Of a stretch of 39,246 nucleotides of DNA, positions 24,332-32,153 are shown piece by piece. Position numbers and translations under genes: made by a program. Origin of the DNA: a virus; IMG/VR virus record IMGVR_UViG_3300031784_002645, positions 1-39,246 of that record. One strand, given 5' to 3'. The notes under the pieces are model-generated. The model did no database searches and was not told where the DNA came from. It was given only the letters and a program-made list of their open reading frames with translations. The first letter of the stretch is position 1, and each line of letters starts with the position of its first letter.

Positions 24332-26116
24332 ATGGAATATTTAGGAATCAAGATAGACTTAGAGAGAGATAAACTGTTTGATGAACTTGGAATTAAAAGA
24401 CTTAAAGAATCATATATGCGAGAAGATGAAGAATCTCCGCAACATAGATTCGCATTTGTATCAAAGAGCTTCGGAAGTAATCCTGAACATGCTCAAAGGT
24501 TGTATGAATATAGTAGTAGACACTGGCTATCTTATTCTACGCCTATTCTTTCTTTTGGTCGTTCTAAGCGTGGAATGCCTATATCTTGTTTCCTCAACTA
24601 TATTGAAGATACTGCGGAGGGATTAGTTGATAATCTATCTGAAACGAATTGGCTTAGTATGCTTGGCGGTGGTGTTGGGATTGGTTTTGGAATTCGTTCG
24701 GCTGACGATAAAAGCACTGGAGTTATGCCTCACCTCAAAATTTATGACGCATCTAGTTTGGCATATCGTCAGGGTCGCACCCGCCGTGGTAGTTATGCTG
24801 CTTACTTGGATATTAGCCACCCTGATATTATCGCTTTTCTAGAGATGCGTAAACCAACAGGTGACCCAAACGTGCGTTGCCTAAATCTGCATCATGGTAT
24901 CAACATTACAGATGATTTCATGTCCATCATTGAAAACTGTATGTTAGATTCAAATGCAAACGATGATTGGGAACTCAAGGATCCACATACGGGTGAAATA
25001 AGAGAGATTGTGTCTGCAAGACATTTATGGCAAATGATTCTTGAATTAAGAATGCATACTGGTGAACCATATATTCATTACATTGATACTAGCAACAAAC
25101 ATTTACCCCAATGGCTAAAAGATAAAGGATTGAAAATTCATCAATCAAATCTTTGTAGTGAAATTGTTTTACCGACTGATGAAGAACGAACCGCAGTATG
25201 TTGTTTATCGTCATTGAACTTGGAGACTTATGATGAATGGAAAAATGAACCACTATTCCTCAGAGATGTTGCTGAGATGCTTGATAATGTGTTACAGTAT
25301 TTTATTGATAATGCTCCTGACACAATCAGCCGTGCAAGACATTCTGCATCCCGTGAACGTAGTATTGGGATTGGTGCTCTCGGTTTCCACGCTTATCTAC
25401 AACGCAACAATATTGCTTTTGAAGGAGTTGTTGCCAAAGTTACCAACAATAGAATCTTTAAAACAATAAGAGAAGGACTTGATAATGCAAATCTGGAACT
25501 TGGTAAAGAGCGGGGTGAAGCACCCGATGCCGTGGGTACCGGCCGTCGTTTCTCTCATCTTATGGCTATCGCACCAAACGCTTCCAGTTCCATTATCATG
25601 GGTAATACCAGCCCTAGTATTGAACCTTATCGTGCAAATGCTTATCGACAAGACACACTCTCAGGCGCTTACCTCAACAAAAACAGATGGCTCGACCAAC
25701 TCATCAGAAGTAAGATAACAGACGAAGGTGAGTACAATGATATTTGGTCGAGTATTATTGCAAATGATGGTTCAGTACAACACCTAGACATTCTTGATGA
25801 AAATGAAAAAGATATTTTCAAAACATCGATGGAAATTGATCAACGCTGGGTAATTGATCTGGCGGCTGATAGACAACAATACATTGATCAAGCACAATCA
25901 TTGAATTTATTCTTTAGACCTGATGCAAACATAAAATATATACATGCTATTCACTTCATGGCATGGAAAAAAGGTTTGAAGTCATTATACTATTGCAGAA
26001 GTGAGAAAATTGGTAAAGCAGATAAAGTATCAAAGAAAATTGAACGTCAAGTAATTAAAGAACTTGATATGACACAAATTGCACAAGGAAATGATTGTAT
26101 TGCATGTGAGGGCTAA
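24332..26116 (+). CDS. nrdA: Ribonucleotide reductase large subunit, class I (NrdA)
   Basis: This 594-aa alpha subunit of aerobic class I RNR reduces ribonucleotides to deoxyribonucleotides. The active site is readable: C86 in PISCFLNY, N273/C275/E277 in SNLCSEIVLPT (thiyl-radical Cys and partners) and C290/C291 in CCLSSLNL for the redox pair. The C-terminus ends DCIACEG, the CxxC relay recharged by thioredoxin. It lacks the N-terminal ATP-cone and is shorter than the 761-aa E. coli enzyme, suggesting relaxed allosteric control, as in other phages. NrdB and thioredoxin are encoded just downstream. Confidence 0.96.
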   Translation: MEYLGIKIDLERDKLFDELGIKRLKESYMREDEESPQHRFAFVSKSFGSNPEHAQRLYEYSSRHWLSYSTPILSFGRSKRGMPISCFLNYIEDTAEGLVDNLSETNWLSMLGGGVGIGFGIRSADDKSTGVMPHLKIYDASSLAYRQGRTRRGSYAAYLDISHPDIIAFLEMRKPTGDPNVRCLNLHHGINITDDFMSIIENCMLDSNANDDWELKDPHTGEIREIVSARHLWQMILELRMHTGEPYIHYIDTSNKHLPQWLKDKGLKIHQSNLCSEIVLPTDEERTAVCCLSSLNLETYDEWKNEPLFLRDVAEMLDNVLQYFIDNAPDTISRARHSASRERSIGIGALGFHAYLQRNNIAFEGVVAKVTNNRIFKTIREGLDNANLELGKERGEAPDAVGTGRRFSHLMAIAPNASSSIIMGNTSPSIEPYRANAYRQDTLSGAYLNKNRWLDQLIRSKITDEGEYNDIWSSIIANDGSVQHLDILDENEKDIFKTSMEIDQRWVIDLAADRQQYIDQAQSLNLFFRPDANIKYIHAIHFMAWKKGLKSLYYCRSEKIGKADKVSKKIERQVIKELDMTQIAQGNDCIACEG

Positions 26117-26754
26117 TGAAAACCATAGCTTTGTTTTTGAATCACCCGAAATGTTCGGTACAATCTGGTAATGGTATAATCAAAGCTTTACATCCACATT
26201 ATAAATTTAAGATATTCACCAAACATGAAGTTGAGGATGATTTCTTTGATGATGTAGATATGGTTTGTTTTCCTGGTGGTTTTGGAGATAGTGATTCTTG
26301 GGATATTCTCTTTAAGACCAACGGCTCTCAAATACTACGCTATATAGAGAACGGCGGAAGGTATTTAGGTGTCTGTATGGGTGCGTATTGGGCGGATGCA
26401 GACTATTTTAATATCATGTCAGACCTAAGAGTAGAGCAGTATATAAGACAACCAAATACAGACACAAAACGACCACACGCTAAAGAAATGAAAGTAATCT
26501 GGAATAATAATCCGGAAAGTTTGTATTTCTATGATGGTAGTGTTATTATTGGTGACGAATCGAAATTTGAGACAGTAGCAAGATATGCGAATGGTATACC
26601 TATGGCTATCATTCAAAATAAGATAGGACTAATCGGTTGTCATCCTGAAGCAGAAAAATATTGGTATGATAGTTATTCATGGATGAAGAAATATTGGAAA
26701 GGTAATAAACATCATTTGTTATTGAACTTTGTAAACGAACTGATGGAAAAATAA
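26116..26754 (+). CDS. Class I glutamine-amidotransferase-like protein (BPL_N type)
   Basis: This 212-aa protein has FPGGFGDSDSW, then a nucleophile elbow YLGVCMGAYWA with C87, and GCHPEAE with H176/E178 as the rest of a triad. This matches the biotin-protein-ligase N-terminal (BPL_N) branch of the DJ-1/GATase-like fold. Its enzyme activity is not established. It begins at the last base of NrdA (stop/start overlap) within the nucleotide block. It could feed ammonia to, or hydrolyse an amide in, a nucleotide pathway, but this is speculation. Confidence 0.75.
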   Translation: MKTIALFLNHPKCSVQSGNGIIKALHPHYKFKIFTKHEVEDDFFDDVDMVCFPGGFGDSDSWDILFKTNGSQILRYIENGGRYLGVCMGAYWADADYFNIMSDLRVEQYIRQPNTDTKRPHAKEMKVIWNNNPESLYFYDGSVIIGDESKFETVARYANGIPMAIIQNKIGLIGCHPEAEKYWYDSYSWMKKYWKGNKHHLLLNFVNELMEK

Positions 26755-26756
26755 AA

Positions 26757-26921
26757 ATGAAACAAAATAAAGATTACAACAATTTCGAAACACAAAAAGA
26801 AATACTATTAGAGTATTTACAAGTAATGATTGCAATTGAAGATTGGCATGGAGTATCTGATCTTGCAAATGACCTGCGTGAACTTGAAGCAAAACAGGAT
26901 GTAAAATATAAAAGTAAATAA
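26757..26921 (+). CDS. Small helical protein, 54 aa
   Basis: The ATG follows two bases after the previous TAA. The predicted helix YLQVMIAIEDWHGVSDLAND is followed by an acidic/Lys tail. The pattern (LLEYLQ...IEDWHGV.D.A.DLREL) recurs in small T4-like phage proteins. Function unknown. A strong AAGGAGA ribosome site for the next gene overlaps its stop. Confidence 0.7.
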   Translation: MKQNKDYNNFETQKEILLEYLQVMIAIEDWHGVSDLANDLRELEAKQDVKYKSK

Positions 26922-26930
26922 GGAGACATT

Positions 26931-27068
26931 ATGGCAGCGAAAAACCCACTAGTGAATAGTCATAGATCAGTTGAAAAGAGAACCAAACAAGGTGGCCACA
27001 ACAAAACATCAAGTATGAACAAACATGAAAAACGTTCATTTAAAAAATATAGAGGACAAGGCAAATGA
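26931..27068 (+). CDS. Small basic protein, 45 aa
   Basis: The 45-aa ORF is preceded by AAGGAG and overlaps the thioredoxin start by four bases (ATGA). The tail GGHNKTSSMNKHEKRSFKKY is strongly basic and matches a tiny conserved protein I recognise from aquatic T4-like phages. It may bind nucleic acid. Function unknown. Confidence 0.7.
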   Translation: MAAKNPLVNSHRSVEKRTKQGGHNKTSSMNKHEKRSFKKYRGQGK

Positions 27069-27313
27069 AAAGAATTCTACGATTCACTGCATCGTGGTGT
27101 CAGCCGTGTAAAATGTTAGCTGCTAATCTAGGAGAAACTGATTGTAAGATACCCACCGAAGTTGTTGATATCGACATACATCCAGAAATCGCAGCAGAAT
27201 ATGGTATTAGAAGTGTTCCCACTCTTGTTATGTTACATGAAAATATAGAAGAAAAAAGATTAATAGGAAATAAATCACCAAAAGAATTAAAGGAGTGGAT
27301 CTATAATGATTAA
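27065..27313 (+). CDS. nrdC: Thioredoxin (NrdC-like)
   Basis: This 82-aa mini-thioredoxin has the WCQPCK active site (C12, C15) and the cis-proline loop RSVPTLVML. Its place between NrdA and NrdB, coupled to both neighbours, indicates that it regenerates the RNR disulfide. The CQPC dipeptide differs from the bacterial CGPC, which can shift redox potential. It is shorter than bacterial thioredoxin (about 108 aa) but normal for phages. Confidence 0.9.
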   Translation: MKRILRFTASWCQPCKMLAANLGETDCKIPTEVVDIDIHPEIAAEYGIRSVPTLVMLHENIEEKRLIGNKSPKELKEWIYND

Positions 27314-28292
27314 GAAGCAGCAATCAGATTTAACAGAAGAAAGAAACTATTTTAAACCATTTAATTATCCTTGGGCGTATGATGCTTGGTTGAAACATGA
27401 ACAATCACACTGGTTACATACCGAAGTTCCGATGCTTGAGGATGTTAAGGATTGGAAAAAGAAGCTTACTGATTCTGAGAAAAAGTTTCTCACTCATATA
27501 TTCAGATTTTTTACTCAGGGTGACATTGATGTTGCAGGTGGCTATGTTAATAATTATTTACCTCATTTCCCTCAGCCTGAAATAAGAATGATGTTAGCTG
27601 GTTTTGCTGCAAGAGAAGCATTACACATTGCAGCATACTCTCATCTTATCGAAACACTAGGGTTACCGGAGACAACATACAATGAATTCTTGGAATATGC
27701 AGAGATGCGTGAAAAGCATGATTATATTCTTGATCTTAGCTCACAGAATGGTGATAGGACTTCTACTGCTACTCATATTGCAGTATTCTCTGCTTTCACC
27801 GAAGGGATGCAACTATTCAGTTCCTTTATCATGTTACTTAACTTCCCTCGCACCGGTAAAATGAAAGGTATGGGTCAGATTGTAACATGGTCGATTGTAG
27901 ATGAGACACAACATTGCGAGTCTATGATTAAGTTGTTTAGAACTTATGTTGAAGAAAATAAAGAAATTTGGAATGATGATCTAAAATCAAAGATTTATAC
28001 GATTGCAGAAAGAATGGTTGAACTTGAAGATAAGTTTATTGATTTAGCTTTTAGTGTAAATGAAATGGAAGGACTGACTGCTGAAGATGTGAAAAAATAT
28101 ATTCGTTACATTGCAGATAGAAGATTGATTAGTCTAGGACTAAAAGGAATCTTTAAAGTAAAAAGAAATCCTCTACCTTGGGTAGAAGAAATGATTAATG
28201 CACCAACACACACCAACTTCTTTGAGAATAGAGCAACTGATTATGCAAAAGGAGCACTCTCTGGGGATTGGGCTGATGTTTGGGCACACTAA
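27306..28292 (+). CDS. nrdB: Ribonucleotide reductase small subunit, class I (NrdB)
   Basis: This 328-aa beta subunit generates the radical for NrdA. All metal ligands can be placed by spacing: D73, E104 and H107 (REALHIAAY), E166 (FTEGMQ), E200 and H203 (DETQH), plus the radical Tyr Y111. With Tyr and all ligands present it should be a conventional metal/tyrosyl-radical enzyme, not a metal-free class Ie form. The C-terminus ends SGDWADVWAH, the tail that docks in NrdA. It overlaps the thioredoxin gene by 8 bases. Confidence 0.95.
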   Translation: MIKKQQSDLTEERNYFKPFNYPWAYDAWLKHEQSHWLHTEVPMLEDVKDWKKKLTDSEKKFLTHIFRFFTQGDIDVAGGYVNNYLPHFPQPEIRMMLAGFAAREALHIAAYSHLIETLGLPETTYNEFLEYAEMREKHDYILDLSSQNGDRTSTATHIAVFSAFTEGMQLFSSFIMLLNFPRTGKMKGMGQIVTWSIVDETQHCESMIKLFRTYVEENKEIWNDDLKSKIYTIAERMVELEDKFIDLAFSVNEMEGLTAEDVKKYIRYIADRRLISLGLKGIFKVKRNPLPWVEEMINAPTHTNFFENRATDYAKGALSGDWADVWAH

Positions 28293-28301
28293 GGAAACAA
28301 A

Positions 28302-28487
28302 ATGAACGACAAAATAATAACAGCAGAATGTCACAACTGCGAATCATCATATCAAATTAACTATACTGAGGAATTTGTGTCTCAAGAATATCCAGAACAT
28401 TGTCCATTTTGTGGAGAACTCATTGAAGAAATTGAAGAAGAATATATAGAAGATGAGGACTCTGAAGATGATGAAGAATGGAATTAA
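28302..28487 (+). CDS. Small acidic zinc-ribbon protein, 61 aa
   Basis: Two cysteine pairs (CHNC and CPFCG) in the first 40 residues form a probable zinc ribbon. A very acidic tail (EEYIEDEDSEDDEEWN) follows. The size and architecture suggest a nucleic-acid or protein-binding regulator. AAGGAAA lies upstream. The ORF ends overlapping the GIY-YIG gene by 10 bases. Function unknown. Confidence 0.7.
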   Translation: MNDKIITAECHNCESSYQINYTEEFVSQEYPEHCPFCGELIEEIEEEYIEDEDSEDDEEWN

Positions 28488-28915
28488 ATTGGAAATATAA
28501 TAACGAAGATTTTACTGAAGGCTTGATTGGTGATAATTACGGATTCGTTTACGAGATTACTAATCTCACGAATAAAAGAAAATATATAGGCAAGAAATTT
28601 TTTTACTCTGCCAAAACCAAACAAGTCAAAGGTAAGAAAAAGAAAGTGAAAGTACCAAGTGATTGGCAAACTTACTATGGTTCTAACACAGAACTTGTAA
28701 ATGATGTTAAACTACATGGAGAAGAAAACTTTTCTAGAGAGATTCTACATCTATGCAAAACAAAAGGTGAATGTGGATATCTTGAAGCGAAGGAACAGTT
28801 CGTTCGTGGTGTGATGGAAAGTGAAGATTACTACAACGTATGGATAATGGTAAGAGTTAGAAAATCACATATTAAAGGATACAATGCTAGACTTTCTGAG
28901 AGAACTCAAGGATGA
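28478..28915 (+). CDS. GIY-YIG-type nuclease domain protein
   Basis: The N-terminal half has GFVYEITNLTN and KYIGKKFF, a GIY-YIG pair with Phe-Val-Tyr in place of GIY. SDWQTYYGSN and an ECGYLEAKEQF segment supply the later Tyr and catalytic Glu, and YYNVW may give the Asn. At 145 aa it is about one domain. Such proteins in phages include T4-type endonuclease II and free-standing homing enzymes. Its position beside the duplicated tail at 29157/29770 is noteworthy. Confidence 0.7.
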   Translation: MELNWKYNNEDFTEGLIGDNYGFVYEITNLTNKRKYIGKKFFYSAKTKQVKGKKKKVKVPSDWQTYYGSNTELVNDVKLHGEENFSREILHLCKTKGECGYLEAKEQFVRGVMESEDYYNVWIMVRVRKSHIKGYNARLSERTQG

Positions 28916-29228
28916 TCATTTTGATGCACTCTTTTTCATGCCTGGTCCAGAAGAAGATATGGTGAAAGTAGAGGCAGCAAAATACAAAACACCCGGTGAA
29001 GATATTGATGCCTGTAATATGGGAAACATGTATCATATCGTTCTATTCAAACAAGACAACAAAGGAAATCCTGTAGATCCTGACCTATTTGAAGCCATTT
29101 TAACAGAACCTCTAGAATATATTTCTAGAATGATAAAATGTGACTTCTATGGAGTAGTTGCTAAAAAAACAACTACCTCCAATGATTTTATCCAAAATAT
29201 GTTTGAACGATTGAAGGAAATAGACTAA
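28884..29228 (+). CDS. Hypothetical protein, 114 aa (source of a duplicated tail)
   Basis: This acidic 114-aa protein overlaps the GIY-YIG gene by 32 bases and has AAAGGA before its ATG. No motif is recognised. Its last ~23 codons (AKKTTTSNDFIQNMFERLK) recur in diverged form about 610 bases downstream, after the next gene. That indicates a rearrangement at this spot. Confidence 0.65.
   Translation: MLDFLRELKDDHFDALFFMPGPEEDMVKVEAAKYKTPGEDIDACNMGNMYHIVLFKQDNKGNPVDPDLFEAILTEPLEYISRMIKCDFYGVVAKKTTTSNDFIQNMFERLKEID
29157..29227 (+). repeat. Duplicated gene tail, copy A
   Basis: This is the 3' end of the 114-aa gene from GTTGCTAAAAAAA to its stop. It shares long identical runs such as GATTTTATCCAAAATAT with copy B at 29770-29835. 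There are several substitutions and one 3-base indel, so the copies are related but clearly diverged. Confidence 0.8.
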
Positions 29229-29249
29229 AGTTTTGTTGGAGGAAATGTT

Positions 29250-29777
29250 TTGATTGATAACAGATATTATCGGCCTATATCTATTCCATTTGATATAGAA
29301 CACCCAAAATTTGCCGATCCTATTCGCAATCAATTTATGACAAATCGTAAATACGATGTTATCGATAAGAGATTATTGGATTTTATGGATTCATGTGAGG
29401 TCTATCCTGTTTACAATGAGTACTTTATATTTGTCCCGGGAGCAGATATAAAAATTCATATGGACGAGCCTACACTAAAAAGTGTGTGTAAACTTGATAT
29501 ATTTTTTGGTGGCACCGGAACATTAAAATGGTTTGATCCTCTTCCCGAATTCGAAGATCAACGCATTCGTGTCTTTAGACCTGAAACCGTTACTCAAGTG
29601 TATGAGAGAGAGATGACAGGTGAATATATAATCAACGTTGGTATACCACACAAATTTGTAAACACTAGTGATTCTTTATGTTATGTCGTTGGGTTTTTGT
29701 TATTTGATAAACATACAAACACATTTTTAACATTTGAAGATGGAATTCAAAGATTTAGTAAATATATAAGTTGCTAA
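29250..29777 (+). CDS. H-x-D...H double-stranded beta-helix protein (2OG-oxygenase-like)
   Basis: The protein is 175 aa from a TTG at 29250, chosen because GGAGG lies 7 bases upstream; the nearby ATG at 29245 meets a stop at once. It has IKIHMDEP (H-x-D), a beta-rich middle FFGGTGTLKWFDP and a later VGIPHKFVNTSD with a second His. This is the 2-His-1-carboxylate arrangement of 2-oxoglutarate/Fe(II) oxygenases and cupin-like proteins. A downstream Arg for 2OG binding is not evident, so activity is uncertain. Its last codons run into a duplicated gene tail. Confidence 0.55.
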   Translation: MIDNRYYRPISIPFDIEHPKFADPIRNQFMTNRKYDVIDKRLLDFMDSCEVYPVYNEYFIFVPGADIKIHMDEPTLKSVCKLDIFFGGTGTLKWFDPLPEFEDQRIRVFRPETVTQVYEREMTGEYIINVGIPHKFVNTSDSLCYVVGFLLFDKHTNTFLTFEDGIQRFSKYISC

Positions 29778-29835
29778 AAAAATAACTTCTAGTGATTTTA
29801 TCCAAAATATATTTGACAAATTGAAGAAAACATAG
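29770..29835 (+). pseudogene. Duplicated gene tail, copy B (orphan 3' end)
   Basis: Read in frame from 29770, this stretch gives VAKKITSSDFIQNIFDKLKK and a TAG at 29833-29835. It matches the last ~22 codons of the 114-aa gene (copy A). It has no start and begins inside the stop region of the beta-helix gene. It looks like the remnant of the 3' end of a related allele. It now holds the -35 box of the RNase H promoter. Confidence 0.75.
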
Positions 29836-29841
29836 TAGACT
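29813..29841 (+). promoter_or_regulatory. Sigma70-type promoter of the RNase H gene
   Basis: A perfect TTGACA (29813-29818) lies 17 bases before TAGACT (29836-29841), a 4/6 -10 box. The predicted start is near 29848, giving a leader of about 20 bases to the ATG at 29869. The -35 box falls inside the duplicated gene tail. Confidence 0.55.
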
Positions 29842-29868
29842 GTAGTTTCCTAACTATAGAGTGTTATC

Positions 29869-30726
29869 ATGATACTAATTGATCTCAACCAAGTACTGTT
29901 GTCTGGCATTATGGCACAACTTGCATCACAAAAAAATGTCAAGCTGGAAGAAGGACTTGTTCGCCATATGGTATTGAATGTTCTAAGAACTCATACCAAT
30001 AAATTTAAAGAATATGGCGAAGTTGTCTTATGTTGCGATAATCGTAACTATTGGCGAAAATCTATTTTTCCTTTCTACAAAGCAGGTCGTAAAAAAGCCC
30101 GTGAGAAGTCGGATTTAGATTGGCACCTAATCTTTGACATTCTGTCAAAACTCAAAACAGAATTGAGAGAAAACTTTCCATACAAAGTAATCGATGTTGA
30201 AGGAGCCGAGGCTGATGACATTATAGGCACATTAGTTCCTCGTCATATCATGCATGAAAATATCTTGATTCTTTCTAGTGATGGTGATTTCTTACAACTT
30301 CAAGCATATAACAGTAAAAGTGCATTTAATGTAAAGCAGTACAATCCTGCTTTGAAGAAGTTTGTCATTTCACAGAATCCACAAAAAGACCTGAAAGAAA
30401 AAATCATCAAAGGCGACAAAGGCGATGGTATACCAAATATCTTGTCTCCTTCGGATTGTTTTGTTCTAGATAAACGCCAGACTCCTATTACAAAAGGAAA
30501 ACTAGATAAATTTCTATCTGAGCATTACAGTAACTATGAATCTGTAGCAAATACTGGCTTTACCCGCAATCAACTCCTAATTGACCTGTCTTTAATACCA
30601 GGTGATATAAAGGAGAAAATCATAAATACTTATGAAGAAACAAAACCTGCTCCTAGAAGTAAGCTGTTGAATTACTTTATTGAGAACCGACTGAAGAATC
30701 TGATGGACGTTATTGAGGAATTTTAA
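29869..30726 (+). CDS. rnh: T4-type RNase H (FEN-family 5'-3' exonuclease)
   Basis: This 285-aa nuclease removes RNA primers and flaps on the lagging strand. The acidic sites of the FEN/5'-exonuclease fold are visible: D5 (MILIDLN), D57 (CCDNRNYW), E111/E114/D116/D117 (EGAEADDIIG) and D138/D140 (SSDGDF). The helix-hairpin-helix-like KGDKGDGIPN follows. The length is near T4 Rnh (305 aa). Its own sigma70-type promoter lies upstream, and it abuts the next gene at the stop. Confidence 0.93.
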   Translation: MILIDLNQVLLSGIMAQLASQKNVKLEEGLVRHMVLNVLRTHTNKFKEYGEVVLCCDNRNYWRKSIFPFYKAGRKKAREKSDLDWHLIFDILSKLKTELRENFPYKVIDVEGAEADDIIGTLVPRHIMHENILILSSDGDFLQLQAYNSKSAFNVKQYNPALKKFVISQNPQKDLKEKIIKGDKGDGIPNILSPSDCFVLDKRQTPITKGKLDKFLSEHYSNYESVANTGFTRNQLLIDLSLIPGDIKEKIINTYEETKPAPRSKLLNYFIENRLKNLMDVIEEF

Positions 30727-31148
30727 TGAAAAATATATATGAGATATTTGATGAATTTGAAGAAGCTAAAACAAAAGCAGATAGGAAAAAAGTAATAGAA
30801 CAAAATCTTTCTCCTACCCTTGTAAAAGTTTTAGAATATGCATTTCATCCTAATTATAAATGGACAGTAAAAGAAGTACCAGACAATTACAAAATTCCTG
30901 ATACATTACCTGGAGTTTCTTTTGCTCATCTTGGAACAGAGCTACGAAGAATCTATTTGTTTCAAGAAGGACATCCTACATCATTAAGTTTGGATGAACA
31001 AAGAAAAAATGAATTACTAATTCAACTCTTAGAATCTTTGGAACCGAGAGAAGCTGAAGTAATCATAGGAATAATGAAAAAGGATTTAGGTGTTAAAGGA
31101 TTAACATATAATTTTGTTAAGGAGTGTTTTCCCAACATGTTACCATGA
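30726..31148 (+). CDS. Conserved T4-like hypothetical protein (DUF6433-like), 140 aa
   Basis: The helical protein starts with YEIFDEFEEAKTKADRKKVI and has LVKVLEYAFHPNYKW, LLIQLLESLEPREAEVI and a VKECFPNMLP end. I recognise this pattern as a T4-like family (I believe DUF6433, uncertain), commonly placed near replication genes. No catalytic motif. It is coupled to both RNase H and the next gene by overlaps. Confidence 0.78.
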   Translation: MKNIYEIFDEFEEAKTKADRKKVIEQNLSPTLVKVLEYAFHPNYKWTVKEVPDNYKIPDTLPGVSFAHLGTELRRIYLFQEGHPTSLSLDEQRKNELLIQLLESLEPREAEVIIGIMKKDLGVKGLTYNFVKECFPNMLP

Positions 31149-31522
31149 AAATAAGAAAAGAAAAAATAATCGTAACGATTGGTGCTTTTGATCCTGTAGA
31201 ATTATCTGATATCAATTTTTTGAAAAGAGCTAAATCAAAAGGTGATTGGTTAATCATTGGCGTACATTCCGACATATATCTGACAAAATATGAAAAAGGT
31301 TTTATTCAAAACTACAACTCCCGATCAGAGATCGTCAAACACTTAAAATTTGTGGATGAAGTTTTCATGTATAATGATACTGACGGTACTGCATGTCAAT
31401 TACTTAAGATAGTACAAATGTGCTATCCTTATTCCGAAATAATCTTTATATCTAAAAATGGAGATAAAGAAACCTCGCCTGAAGGTAAAATGAAAGGCAT
31501 CAAGTTCCTACTAATGAAATAA
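31145..31522 (+). CDS. Degenerate cytidylyltransferase-like (RfaE-C-type) protein
   Basis: From the ATG at 31145 (ATGA with the previous stop) the 125-aa protein follows the nucleotidyltransferase alpha/beta fold: IIVTIGAFDPVELSDINFL, then GDWLIIGVHSD and a YNSRSEIVKHLKFVDEV segment. The catalytic HxGH motif of this family is replaced by E-L-S-D, so nucleotide transfer seems unlikely unless rescued elsewhere. An intact paralogue of this fold is encoded at 37102-37494. A structural or sugar-nucleotide-binding role is possible. Confidence 0.7.
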   Translation: MKIRKEKIIVTIGAFDPVELSDINFLKRAKSKGDWLIIGVHSDIYLTKYEKGFIQNYNSRSEIVKHLKFVDEVFMYNDTDGTACQLLKIVQMCYPYSEIIFISKNGDKETSPEGKMKGIKFLLMK

Positions 31523-31540
31523 TGGAGTTCATAAAATCAA

Positions 31541-31720
31541 ATGACTAAGTTTGCTGGTAAATTCCGTAAAAATAATGATTACGGTGACGATTTTGAATTT
31601 GCTAAAAGTTCAAGAAAGAAACGCAAATTCAAAGAACACGGTGAAGTTAAGAAAAAGTTAAAACAATGGGAATATGAAAATCGCCATGAAGATGAAGAAC
31701 ATCGTCATTACAAATATTGA
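31541..31720 (+). CDS. Small charged protein, 59 aa
   Basis: This 59-aa ORF has a Lys/Arg-rich centre (SSRKKRKFKEHGEVKKKLK) and a His/Glu-rich tail ending in HRHYKY. It lies between the nucleotidyltransferase-like gene and a strong promoter. It is probably nucleic-acid-associated by composition. No family recognised. Confidence 0.6.
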   Translation: MTKFAGKFRKNNDYGDDFEFAKSSRKKRKFKEHGEVKKKLKQWEYENRHEDEEHRHYKY

Positions 31721-31733
31721 AACAAAAAAGCCC

Positions 31734-31762
31734 TTGACAATTCACTCGTAGGTTGATATAAT
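31734..31762 (+). promoter_or_regulatory. Consensus sigma70 promoter (TTGACA-17-TATAAT)
   Basis: Both hexamers match the consensus exactly: TTGACA at 31734-31739 and TATAAT at 31757-31762, with a 17-base spacer. The predicted start is near 31769, giving a 20-base leader with a GGAG ribosome site before the ATG at 31790. This is the strongest host-type promoter in the window and is expected to be active early. Confidence 0.88.
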
Positions 31763-31789
31763 GTAGTCTAGTTGAGTGGAGATATCATT

Positions 31790-32152
31790 ATGATAGTTTA
31801 TGGCTACATTCGTAAATCAAAACCGAAGAAATTGACAAAAGTGCAACAAGCTGAGTATGATGTATGGTGTCGTAAAGTTGGCATTGGTACTTCACCAAAA
31901 GTTACTAAGATAACAAAGACAACTTTCAAAACTAGCAACAAAATGCCTAAGCTTGTTATTCCTGCTGAACGAAACCCTAAGAAGTATCCTTCAGTAGACA
32001 CTGGCGTACAGGTTGCAAACTGGAATAGAAAAGACAAAGTTACACAATATACTGGCGATAAAATGCTAGGTGTTGGTACTTTACACAAATCTAACGCTGT
32101 TCCCGTTTTCAATGATACTGAAGCAAAAGATATGGCTAAGATGAGGCGATAA
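31790..32152 (+). CDS. Conserved T4-like hypothetical protein, 120 aa
   Basis: This basic 120-aa protein starts IVYGYIRKSKPKKLTK and has VWCRKVGIG, PAERNPKKYPS and a tail KMLGVGTLHKSNAVPVF followed by EAKDMAKMRR. That tail is a pattern I recognise in many T4-like phages, without function. The ATG at 31790 is preferred over a TTG at 31772 because GGAG lies 8 bases upstream. It is the first gene behind the consensus promoter, so it should be an abundant early product. Confidence 0.82.
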   Translation: MIVYGYIRKSKPKKLTKVQQAEYDVWCRKVGIGTSPKVTKITKTTFKTSNKMPKLVIPAERNPKKYPSVDTGVQVANWNRKDKVTQYTGDKMLGVGTLHKSNAVPVFNDTEAKDMAKMRR

Positions 32153-32153
32153 A

